DNA from: Actinomycetes bacterium
GTDB lineage: Bacteria; Actinomycetota; Actinomycetes; Actinomycetales; Microbacteriaceae
Direction: 5' to 3'
Assembly: GCA_023386675.1 (NCBI GenBank)
Contig: JAEWJG010000386.1
Coordinates: 1 to 5,175, forward strand
DNA: 5,175 bases
Both the position numbers and the translations under genes were made by a program. Position 1 is the first letter of the stretch. Every line of letters begins with the position of its first letter. Below the pieces are notes generated by a model, which saw only the letters and a program-made list of their open reading frames with translations, was not told the DNA's origin and made no database searches. Of this stretch, positions 1-5,175 are shown in pieces.

Positions 1-321
1 GCGTCGCAGACCGGCGACGACCGCTTCAAGGACTACAAGGACTTCGCGAACCAGGATGCGGAGTTCCACCGGCTGATCGCCGAGCACTCGGGCAACACGC
101 TGCTCGCCGACGCGATCGGGCGGTTGCGCTCGCACATGCACCAGTACCGCATCTACTTCACGCACGGCGTGGTGGATGAGACGTCCGGCGAGCACGAGGC
201 GGTGCTGGAGGCGCTGCGCAGCGGCAAGCCGGCCTCGGCCGAGAAGGCGATGCTCGACCACATCACCAAGTCGTACGCGCGGATCTCGGCGAGCCTGGAG
301 AAGGCCGAGAAGGCCGGCTGA
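1..321 (+). CDS. GntR-family transcriptional regulator, FCD domain (3' part only)
   Basis: This is the C-terminal 106 residues of a regulator whose start and winged-helix DNA-binding domain lie before the window. The reading frame is open from base 1. What is visible matches the all-helical FCD effector domain of the FadR subgroup: D19 and H23 in a D-x3-H motif (DAEFH) followed by a conserved S-G-N, then H65 in a G-E-H-E segment, then H87 in L-D-H-I. These D/H/H/H positions, including the 22-residue spacing between the last two, fit the metal and carboxylate-ligand site of FCD proteins. Such regulators usually sense sugar acids or other small carboxylates and repress nearby catabolic genes. 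The gene ends six bases before a strong terminator and lies directly upstream of L-fuconate dehydratase, so that gene or its pathway is the likely target (inference). The effector is unknown. The family call is firm. Confidence 0.88.
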   Translation, partial: ASQTGDDRFKDYKDFANQDAEFHRLIAEHSGNTLLADAIGRLRSHMHQYRIYFTHGVVDETSGEHEAVLEALRSGKPASAEKAMLDHITKSYARISASLEKAEKAG

Positions 322-326
322 CGAAC

Positions 327-364
327 GCCCGGCCCGGTCGGCAGTGCGCCGGCCGGGCTTTTTT
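327..364 (+). terminator. Rho-independent terminator after the GntR gene
   Basis: A perfect 8-bp GC stem pairs GCCCGGCC (327-334) with GGCCGGGC (351-358). It closes a loop of 16 nt that can itself pair partly, and is followed immediately by six T residues (359-364). It begins six bases after the regulator's stop codon. It should separate transcription of the regulator from the dehydratase gene, which would then need its own promoter. Confidence 0.9.
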
Positions 365-378
365 ATGCCAAACTTCGT

Positions 379-405
379 GCTATATCCAATAGGATATTGG
401 TTAGC
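379..405 (+). promoter_or_regulatory. Candidate operator/promoter of the L-fuconate dehydratase gene
   Basis: This AT-rich stretch stands out from the GC-rich surroundings and carries nested symmetry. CCAATA (386-391) and TATTGG (395-400) form a perfect inverted repeat with a 3-base spacer. ATATCC (382-387) and GGATAT (392-397) form a second, overlapping one. GCTA (379-382) and TAGC (402-405) flank both. GntR/FadR-type regulators bind short palindromes of this size, and the neighbouring FCD protein is the obvious candidate. TAGGAT (390-395) could serve as a -10 box placed about 30 bases before the start codon, but I see no convincing -35 box. The symmetry is seen directly. The operator role is inferred. 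Confidence 0.55.
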
Positions 406-412
406 CGAACGG

Positions 413-417
413 AAGGA
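413..417 (+). promoter_or_regulatory. Ribosome binding site that sets the dehydratase start
   Basis: AAGGA lies 7 bases before the GTG at 425, a normal spacing. The only upstream in-frame alternative worth considering, ATG at 365, abuts the terminator T-tract and has no purine-rich sequence before it. This site therefore decides the start. Confidence 0.75.
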
Positions 418-424
418 CAACGGA

Positions 425-1717
425 GTGAGCATCGTCACCGGCTTCGAGACACTGGACGTGCGATTCGAGACGTCGGCGATGCTCGACGGCTCCGACGCCA
501 TGAACCCGGACCCGGACTACTCGGCGGCGTACCTGCGCGTCACCACCGACGCCGGCGACGGCCACGAGGGCCATGCGTTCGTCTTCACCATCGGCCGCGG
601 CAACGACGTCCAGGTTGCCGCCATCGAGGCCGTCGCGCACCGCGTCGTCGGCCGGGACGTCGAGGCGGTGCTGGACGACCTCGGGGGCTTCTGGCGCGAG
701 TTCGTGCACGACTCCCAGCTGCGCTGGCTCGGCCCCGAGAAGGGCGTCATGCACATGGCGATCGGCGCGGTCGTGAACGCGTTCTGGGACCTCAAGGCCA
801 AGCGCGCGGGCCTCCCCCTCTGGCAGCTCCTGTCGCGCATGACGCCTGAGGAGCTGGTCGGCCTCGTCGACTTCCGCTACCTCACGGACGCGCTGACGCC
901 CCAGGAGGCGCTGGACCTGCTCCGGGCCGCCGAGCCCGGGCGGGCGGCACGAGAGGCCGAGCTCCTGGCCACCGGGTACCCCGGTTACACGACGACTCCG
1001 GGCTGGCTGGGCTACTCCGACGACAAGCTGAGACGGCTCGCCCGCGAGGCCGTCGACGAGGGCTTCGCGCAGATCAAGCTGAAGGTCGGCGATCGGCTGG
1101 AGGACGACATCCGCCGGCTCGGCATCGCGCGCGACGAGGTCGGGCCCGGCATCCGCATCGCCATCGACGCCAACCAGCGCTGGGACCGCGACCAGGCGAT
1201 CGAGTGGATCCGCGCCCTCCAGCCCTTCGACCTCGCCTGGGTCGAGGAGCCGACGAGTCCGGACGACGTGCTCGCCCACGCCGCCATCGCCCGCGCGGTG
1301 GCCCCGGTGCCGATCGCGACCGGCGAGCACGGGATGAGCCGCGTGCTGTTCAAGCAGCTGCTGCAGGCCGAGGCGGCCGCGATCGTCCAGATCGACTCCA
1401 CCCGGGTCGCCGGCGTGAACGAGAACGTGGCCATCCTGCTGCTCGCCGCCAAGTTCGGCGTCCCGGTCTGCCCGCACGCCGGTGGGGTGGGGCTGTGCGA
1501 GGCCGTGCAGCACTTCTCCATGTTCGATTACGTGGCCGTCTCCGGCAGCCAGGAGGACCGGATGATCGAGTACACCGCGCACCTGCACGAGCACTTCGTG
1601 ACGCCCGTGCGGATGGAGCGCGGCCGCTACCGCGCGCCGCTCGCCCCTGGGACGGGCATGGAGATGCTGGCGACGTCGCTCCGCGCCCACACCGCGGACG
1701 CCGCTCTCATCGGCTGA
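425..1717 (+). CDS. fucD: L-fuconate dehydratase (enolase superfamily)
   Basis: A 430-residue enzyme that should dehydrate L-fuconate to 2-keto-3-deoxy-L-fuconate, a step of non-phosphorylated L-fucose catabolism in the cytoplasm, using Mg2+. The N-terminal capping domain is followed by the TIM-barrel domain from about residue 190. The K-x-K motif is K218/K220. The metal ligands are D248 (IDANQ), E274 (VEEP) and E301 (TGEHG). The D324/H351 dyad lies in IDSTR and CPHAGG, and the conserved acid E382 comes later. Counted from GTG 425, these residues fall at the same numbers I recall for the characterised Xanthomonas campestris FucD, and the overall length is the same, which supports both function and start. 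The gene follows a GntR regulator and a terminator, and ends in a convergent gap facing an unrelated transporter operon. Related acid-sugar dehydratases share the barrel residues, but the extended N-terminal region and the GYTTTPGWLGY segment are FucD-like. Confidence 0.93.
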   Translation: MSIVTGFETLDVRFETSAMLDGSDAMNPDPDYSAAYLRVTTDAGDGHEGHAFVFTIGRGNDVQVAAIEAVAHRVVGRDVEAVLDDLGGFWREFVHDSQLRWLGPEKGVMHMAIGAVVNAFWDLKAKRAGLPLWQLLSRMTPEELVGLVDFRYLTDALTPQEALDLLRAAEPGRAAREAELLATGYPGYTTTPGWLGYSDDKLRRLAREAVDEGFAQIKLKVGDRLEDDIRRLGIARDEVGPGIRIAIDANQRWDRDQAIEWIRALQPFDLAWVEEPTSPDDVLAHAAIARAVAPVPIATGEHGMSRVLFKQLLQAEAAAIVQIDSTRVAGVNENVAILLLAAKFGVPVCPHAGGVGLCEAVQHFSMFDYVAVSGSQEDRMIEYTAHLHEHFVTPVRMERGRYRAPLAPGTGMEMLATSLRAHTADAALIG

Positions 1718-1732
1718 CCGGGTCCCGGCCTC

Positions 1733-1815
1733 CGGCGACGGGGCGCCGGGAGCGGGCGGATGCCGCCTTCATGCGCGAACGACGGCATCCGCTCGCCCCC
1801 GGCCCCCCGACGCTG
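1733..1815. terminator. Long imperfect hairpin between convergent genes, probable bidirectional terminator
   Basis: Bases 1733-1765 pair with 1783-1815 over 33 positions. There are only three mismatches (1738/1810, 1744/1804, 1751/1797) and two G-T wobbles (1734/1814, 1755/1793). The uninterrupted inner 10 bp is GCGGATGCCG (1756-1765) with CGGCATCCGC (1783-1792). The 17-base loop (1766-1782) can form a further TTC/GAA pairing. The structure starts 15 bases after the dehydratase stop codon and ends 16 bases before the stop codon of the small minus-strand gene, so it is placed symmetrically for both transcripts. Neither side has a T-tract, so it would be an atypical, GC-only terminator of the kind often proposed in high-GC actinobacteria. 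The pairing is seen directly. The terminator role is inferred. Confidence 0.68.
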
Positions 1816-1831
1816 TGTTCGGGGTGGGCCG

Positions 1832-1969
1832 TCAGGGGCGCTCCTCGTCCTCCTCGAGCGACTCGTCCGCATCCACCGACGAGTCGTCGGTCTCGGTGGC
1901 GGCGATCGCCTGCTCCGCCTCGGCCTCTGCCGCGGCCGCCGCGGCGCGTTCCCGTCGTTCGTGGCGCAT
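1832..1969 (-). CDS. Small acidic protein of unknown function, last gene of the ABC operon
   Basis: A 45-residue frame starting at ATG 1969, 34 bases after the second ATPase gene on the same strand. It has a strong ribosome binding site. The N-terminus is basic (MRHERRER), followed by six alanines, then an E-A repeat likely to be helical, and a strongly acidic tail (LEEDEERP at the end). I count 16 acidic and 5 arginine residues, a net charge near -11. There is no signal peptide, membrane segment or cysteine. Third codon positions are nearly all G or C, as in the neighbours, and the stop falls just before the intergenic hairpin. I recognise no family. It could be a transporter-associated peptide, or only a low-complexity frame, since Ala/Glu/Asp-rich frames arise by chance in GC-rich DNA. 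The binding site and placement favour a real gene. A longer in-frame version from 2131 overlaps the ATPase gene and is unlikely. Confidence 0.55.
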   Translation of the reverse strand: MRHERRERAAAAAAEAEAEQAIAATETDDSSVDADESLEEDEERP

Positions 1970-1976
1970 GTCGTGT

Positions 1977-1985
1977 CCCCTTCCC
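1977..1985 (-). promoter_or_regulatory. Ribosome binding site of the small acidic gene
   Basis: On the minus strand GGGAAGGGG lies 7 bases before the ATG at 1969. This is good complementarity to the 16S tail at ideal spacing, within the 34-base gap after the ATPase stop codon. It is the main argument that the small frame is translated. Confidence 0.6.
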
Positions 1986-2003
1986 TGTGTCCCTGCCGCG
2001 ATG

Positions 2004-2756
2004 CTAGCCGCTGACGGCCACCGCGGCATCGGGCTCCAGCGCATGCCGGCCGCGTCGCCGAGCCTCGCCGCCGAGACGTCCGTCGTGCAACTCCAGGACG
2101 CGGTCGGCGCGCGCCATGAGCAGCGGGTCATGCGTGGTCACCAGCGCGGCGATCCCCTGGCCGTGGACCAGGTCGACCAGCAGGTCCATCACGGCGCGCC
2201 CGGTCATGCTGTCCAGCTGACCGGTGGGCTCGTCGGCGAACAGGATGCGCGGGTCCGCCGCGAGCGCCCGGGCGATGCCGACGCGCTGCTGCTGACCTCC
2301 GGACAGCTCGGTCGGGCGCTGCCGCGCGTGCTGCGCGAGCCCGACGCTGTCGAGCAGGGCTGCGACGCGCGCGTCCCTCTCGTCGGCTGCGACGCCGAGC
2401 AGGCGGAGCGGCAGCTCGACGTTCTCGGCCGCGGAGAGCACCGGGACGAGGCCGAACGACTGGAAGACGAAACCCGTGCTGCGGCGCCGCAGTTCCACCA
2501 GCTGCGCCTCGGACGCGGTGGTCAGCTCCACGCCGTCGAGGCGGACCGTGCCGCCGCTCGGCCGGTCGAGCCCGCTGAGCACGTTGAGCAGCGTGGTCTT
2601 CCCTGAGCCGGAGGGTCCCTTGACCACGACGAGCTCGCCGGGATGCACGACGACGCTCGCGTCGACGAGCGCCGTCACGGTCCCGGCGGCTGTCTCGAAG
2701 CGGCGGGAGACGCCCTCGGCGGCGAGCAGCGGCTCGCGGTCGTCACGATCGGTCAT
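2004..2756 (-). CDS. ABC transporter ATP-binding protein, LolD/MacB type
   Basis: A complete 250-residue nucleotide-binding protein. Walker A is GPSGSGKT at residues 47-54, the Q-loop glutamine is Q99 (FVFQS), the signature is LSGGQ at 151-155, Walker B is ILFADE at 171-176, the D-loop holds L181-D182, and the switch histidine is H209 (TTHD). All catalytic positions are intact. The length, the FGLVP and ENVELPL segments after the Q-loop and the ADEPTGQLD stretch place it with the ATPases that pair with FtsX-like permeases (LolD, MacB, FtsE). It hydrolyses ATP at the inner face of the membrane to drive the upstream permease. Residues 226-250 form a short arginine- and alanine-rich tail with no known domain. 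Its start overlaps the preceding ATPase gene by 14 bases, and GGGGAGGA with the core GGAGG 6 bases before the ATG supports that start. The substrate is unknown. Confidence 0.93.
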   Translation of the reverse strand: MTDRDDREPLLAAEGVSRRFETAAGTVTALVDASVVVHPGELVVVKGPSGSGKTTLLNVLSGLDRPSGGTVRLDGVELTTASEAQLVELRRRSTGFVFQSFGLVPVLSAAENVELPLRLLGVAADERDARVAALLDSVGLAQHARQRPTELSGGQQQRVGIARALAADPRILFADEPTGQLDSMTGRAVMDLLVDLVHGQGIAALVTTHDPLLMARADRVLELHDGRLGGEARRRGRHALEPDAAVAVSG

Positions 2757-3675
2757 CGTCGTCCTCCCCTGCTCCGTCGGCGTGCGGCCAGACGCCGACG
2801 TGGTCCTGCTCCAGCGCCAGGCGGACGCGGTCCCGCATCCCGAGCGTCGTCAGGTACTCCTGCGGCAGCTGCAGGCGTCCGACGCGGTCGAGCACCGCGA
2901 ACTCCTCCGCCACCGTGTGCTCGTCGCCGTGCTCGTTCACCCCGGTGCGGCGCAGCACCTCGGTCGCGGTGCGGCCGTCCCGGATCTGGACCGTCCTGGC
3001 GACGTGATCGGAGACGGTCGGGTCGTGCGTGACGATGAGCGTCGTGACGCCGAGCTCGCGGTTCACGCCGCGCATCGCCTCCAGCACTTCGGCGCTCGTG
3101 GCCTCGTCGAGCTCGCCCGTCGGCTCATCGGCGAGCAGCACGGCGGGCTCGTTGGCGAGGCCGACCGCGATTGCGACGCGCTGCTGCTCGCCGCCGGACA
3201 TCTCGGTGGGCCGCCGGGCGGCGCAGTGCGACACCTCCAGGAGGTCGAGCAGGGCGCTCGCGCGGCGCTCGCGATCCGGCGTGCGGGCGATGGACATCGC
3301 CAGCGCCAGGTTCTCGCGGGCGGTGAGGTAGCCGAGCAGGTTGCGCGAGGTCTGCTGCCAGACGAAGCCGACGGTACGGCGCCGGTAGTCGACGCGCTCC
3401 CTGGCGCTGAGCGCGAGCAGGTCGCGTCCGGCGACGGTCACGCTTCCGGCGGTCGGCTTGTCGAGCCCCGACAGGATGCCGAGCAGCGTCGACTTGCCCG
3501 AGCCGGAGGCGCCGACGATGGCGACCAGCTCGCCGGTGTCGACGCGCAGGGTGAGGCCCTGGAGCGCCTGGACCTCGACGCCGTCGGCCGTGAAGATGCG
3601 GACCAGGTCGGAGCAGCGGATGGCCGAGTCGGGGCGGGCGGCCGAGTCGACGCGGTCGGGGGTCACGGTGGTCAT
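2743..3675 (-). CDS. ABC transporter ATP-binding protein with C-terminal AbrB-like domain
   Basis: A complete 310-residue protein. The ATPase domain covers about residues 20-240: Walker A GASGSGKS at 55-62, Q-loop with Q107/Q108, signature MSGGE at 159-163 (methionine for the usual leucine), Walker B AVLLADE at 178-184, D-loop E188-L189-D190 and switch histidine H217. After the usual end of the fold there is a linker and then residues 257-297. These contain DRVGRLQLP, EYL, LGMRDRVRL and a final VWP, the pattern of an AbrB/MazE-type swapped-hairpin domain. The last ten residues are acidic (EDDDDRS end). The start codon forms an ATGA overlap with the permease stop, with GGAGG 3 bases upstream. 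GTG 3666 is a possible alternative start. Together with the following ATPase it probably forms a heterodimer under the FtsX-like permease. The ATPase assignment is certain. The role of the extra domain, whether dimer contact, regulation or DNA binding, is open. Confidence 0.92.
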   Translation of the reverse strand: MTTVTPDRVDSAARPDSAIRCSDLVRIFTADGVEVQALQGLTLRVDTGELVAIVGASGSGKSTLLGILSGLDKPTAGSVTVAGRDLLALSARERVDYRRRTVGFVWQQTSRNLLGYLTARENLALAMSIARTPDRERRASALLDLLEVSHCAARRPTEMSGGEQQRVAIAVGLANEPAVLLADEPTGELDEATSAEVLEAMRGVNRELGVTTLIVTHDPTVSDHVARTVQIRDGRTATEVLRRTGVNEHGDEHTVAEEFAVLDRVGRLQLPQEYLTTLGMRDRVRLALEQDHVGVWPHADGAGEDDDDRS

Positions 3676-5175
3676 TCTCCTCCAGCGTTCCTCAGGACGG
3701 TCGCGGGTGACCGGCGGCGTGCGCCCGCGAGGACGACGACGGTCGCAACGGCCGCGACGACGGCGAAGCCGGCGAGCGCGAGCGCGACGAGCAGCGGATC
3801 CTGCACCACCGGCGGCTGGACGGGGCTGCCCGTGAAGCCGCGCAGGTCGAGCTGGTCGAGCACGACGGCGGGCAGGAGCATCCCGACCACCGCCCCGGCG
3901 GCCAGGCCGATCACGAGCACCGGCCCGAGCTCCCATGCGAGCACCCCGGCGGTCTGCCGCGAGCTGTAGCCGATGGTCCGCAGTGTCGCGACCAGGCGGA
4001 TGCGTGCCGAGGTGTTGAGCACGAGCGTCAGCAGCAGCGCGGAGATGCACAGCAGCACGGTGAGGGCGATCGACAGCAGTGCGACCTGCTCGGTGCCGGA
4101 GACGAGCGGCGCGGCGCGGAGGCCGTCGCGCTCGGCGATCGCGTCCCCGACCAGCGCCCCCGGCCCGCCGATCTTCGCCAGCGCGGCGTGGACGCGTCCG
4201 GCGTCGGCGCCCGGCGCTAGCTTCACCAGGACGGTCTGCGGCTGGCCGGTCACCCCGCTCGACGCGGGCAGGACGGTGCGGTCGAGGAAGACCCACTCGC
4301 CGTCGCGCACGTACACGCCGGGCAGGTGGTCGAGCTCCGTCACGGCGAGGTGGACGTTCGTGCCTCCGGTGACGATGAGGGCGCTGGTGATGGGCAGCCG
4401 GCTCGACCAGCCGCCGAGCGCGGCGCCCGTCCGCCCCGGAATGCCGCCGGTGAGGGCGGTCGAGAGCCGCGCGTCGGCAGGCAGGCCGGACTGCACGGCG
4501 TCGAGTTCACGCGGGTCGGCCAGGTACCCGGAGACGTCGGAGGTCACGCCGCCCGCGTAGAGGCGGACGCCTCCCGCCCAGTCCACCGTCGCCGTGCGCT
4601 CGACGCCGCCGAGGCGCTTCACCGCATCCACCTGGGCGTCGCTGAGGGTCGTCGCGGCGGTGAGCGAGAGATCGGAGCCGACCCGGATGCGCGCGCCCTC
4701 GGCGAGCCCCGCGGTGGCCGTCGCCAGCATGCTGACAGAGAACAGCGCGATGCTGACGCCGGCGACCAGGGTGAAGACGGGCCAGAGCACCCCGGAGCCC
4801 GCGCCCCGCGTCCCTGACGCTCCGACGAAGGCGACGGGTCCCCGGCCGCGGTGCAGAGCGCGCGCCAGCCCGTCGAGCGGCAGGCGGGTGAGCCGCACCA
4901 CGACGACGCAGGCGGCGACGGCCACCAGCACCGGGGTCAGCGCGGCGAGCGGGTCCACCGCCAGTCCGGCGCCGGTCGAGGATAGGCCGCGGCGCGACAC
5001 CAGGACGACGCTGAGAGCCGCGAGTCCGATGGCGACGACCTCCGCGACCCAGGCCCAGCGGGGGCGGCGGCGCGACCTCCGCACAGCGGGATCGAGCGGG
5101 GCGGCCGCGAGCACCAGGGCGATCGGCGGGAGCAGCGCGGACACGGCGGCGAGCGCCAGCGGCAGTGCGAGCGGC
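3672..5175 (-). CDS. FtsX/MacB-type ABC transporter permease (C-terminal part, 5' truncated)
   Basis: The frame runs off the right edge, leaving 500 visible residues. Codons before GTG 5144 stay open and hydrophobic (LALPLALAA), so that GTG is not the true start. Hydrophobic segments lie near visible residues 1-25, 41-60, 75-93 and 129-152. A roughly 200-residue extracytoplasmic domain follows (about 157-360) with MacB-periplasmic-core character, including GSDLSLT at its start. Three more membrane segments lie near 362-386, 408-438 and 459-485. The segment after the first of these (RIRLVATLRTIGYSSRQ) and the ending ARRRSPATVLRNAGGE are typical of the FtsX domain. Actinobacterial members often have two FtsX repeats, so the whole protein is probably much longer. 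The stop codon overlaps the start of the adjacent ATPase as ATGA, which implies coupled translation. FtsX/MacB systems export or extract molecules at the membrane or transmit force across it. The substrate cannot be inferred. Confidence 0.9.
   Translation of the reverse strand, partial: PLALPLALAAVSALLPPIALVLAAAPLDPAVRRSRRRPRWAWVAEVVAIGLAALSVVLVSRRGLSSTGAGLAVDPLAALTPVLVAVAACVVVVRLTRLPLDGLARALHRGRGPVAFVGASGTRGAGSGVLWPVFTLVAGVSIALFSVSMLATATAGLAEGARIRVGSDLSLTAATTLSDAQVDAVKRLGGVERTATVDWAGGVRLYAGGVTSDVSGYLADPRELDAVQSGLPADARLSTALTGGIPGRTGAALGGWSSRLPITSALIVTGGTNVHLAVTELDHLPGVYVRDGEWVFLDRTVLPASSGVTGQPQTVLVKLAPGADAGRVHAALAKIGGPGALVGDAIAERDGLRAAPLVSGTEQVALLSIALTVLLCISALLLTLVLNTSARIRLVATLRTIGYSSRQTAGVLAWELGPVLVIGLAAGAVVGMLLPAVVLDQLDLRGFTGSPVQPPVVQDPLLVALALAGFAVVAAVATVVVLAGARRRSPATVLRNAGGE
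3679..3683 (-). promoter_or_regulatory. Ribosome binding site at the permease/ATPase junction
   Basis: GGAGG on the minus strand ends only 3 bases before the ATG at 3675, which is closer than ideal. It sits inside the final codons of the permease gene. With the ATGA stop/start overlap, translation of the first ATPase is probably coupled to that of the permease. The same site lies 12 bases from the alternative GTG at 3666, so the exact start is not fully settled. Confidence 0.5.

Noticed and set aside
176..424. Upstream extension of the dehydratase frame to 176, or to the ATG at 365.
   Set aside because: The 176 start lies inside the GntR gene and yields arginine-rich low-complexity sequence. 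The ATG at 365 directly follows the terminator T-tract and has no ribosome binding site, whereas GTG 425 has AAGGA at 7 bases and gives the family length.
401..1690. Open minus-strand frame of 429 codons opposite the dehydratase gene.
   Set aside because: It mirrors the third-position GC bias of fucD, has no recognisable domain (His/Arg/Gly/Asp-rich sequence), and the opposite strand encodes an enzyme with all active-site residues.
1970..2131. Longer version of the small acidic protein beginning at 2131.
   Set aside because: It would overlap the second ATPase gene by over 100 bases out of frame. The ATG at 1969 has its own well-spaced ribosome binding site.
2476..3969. Plus-strand frame of 497 codons across the ATPase genes, and a similar one at 1815-2606.
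   Set aside because: Both are antisense shadows of genes with clear Walker and signature motifs. Their translations are low-complexity and match no family.
3676..4296. N-terminal extension of the first ATPase frame into the permease region.
   Set aside because: The translation is Arg/Ala/Gly-rich and overlaps the permease's conserved C-terminal FtsX domain in another frame. The ATGA junction at 3672-3675 gives a normal start.
1..5175. CRISPR arrays, tRNA or rRNA genes, insertion sequences, attachment sites.
   Set aside because: I looked for regular repeats, cloverleaf-like segments, transposase motifs and terminal repeats and saw none. Gaps without genes are at most about 115 bases and are accounted for.

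Overview
The window is high-GC bacterial DNA, roughly 70% G+C by eye, with coding frames ending mostly in G or C. GTG starts, purine-rich ribosome binding sites and the gene families point to a high-GC actinobacterium. A Microbacteriaceae-like host is my best guess, from protein style rather than from a marker gene.

Left half, plus strand (1-1717): sugar-acid catabolism. The window opens inside the FCD ligand-binding domain of a GntR-family regulator, which stops at 321. A textbook intrinsic terminator (327-364) follows at once. Next is a short AT-rich stretch with overlapping inverted repeats (379-405), the probable operator/promoter of the following gene. That gene (425-1717) encodes L-fuconate dehydratase of the enolase superfamily with every catalytic residue present. 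It converts L-fuconate to 2-keto-3-deoxy-L-fuconate in non-phosphorylated L-fucose degradation. The GntR protein is the obvious candidate regulator.

Centre (1718-1831): the gap between two convergent units is almost wholly one very long imperfect hairpin (1733-1815). It is probably a bidirectional terminator lacking U-tracts.

Right half, minus strand (1832-5175): an ABC transporter operon read leftward. The order is a large FtsX/MacB-type permease (5' end beyond the window), an ABC ATPase with an unusual C-terminal AbrB-like beta-hairpin domain, a second LolD/MacB-type ABC ATPase, and a tiny 45-residue acidic protein. The first two genes share a 4-nt ATGA overlap, the two ATPase genes overlap by 14 nt, and the small gene follows after 34 nt with its own strong ribosome binding site. 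One permease with two different ATPases suggests a heterodimeric ATPase driving an extrusion or mechanotransmission-type transporter. The substrate cannot be read from the sequence.

The two halves appear unrelated in function and are separated by the hairpin. The points most worth a second look are the ATPase with the AbrB-like tail, the small acidic protein, the 33-position hairpin and the operator-like palindrome before the dehydratase.
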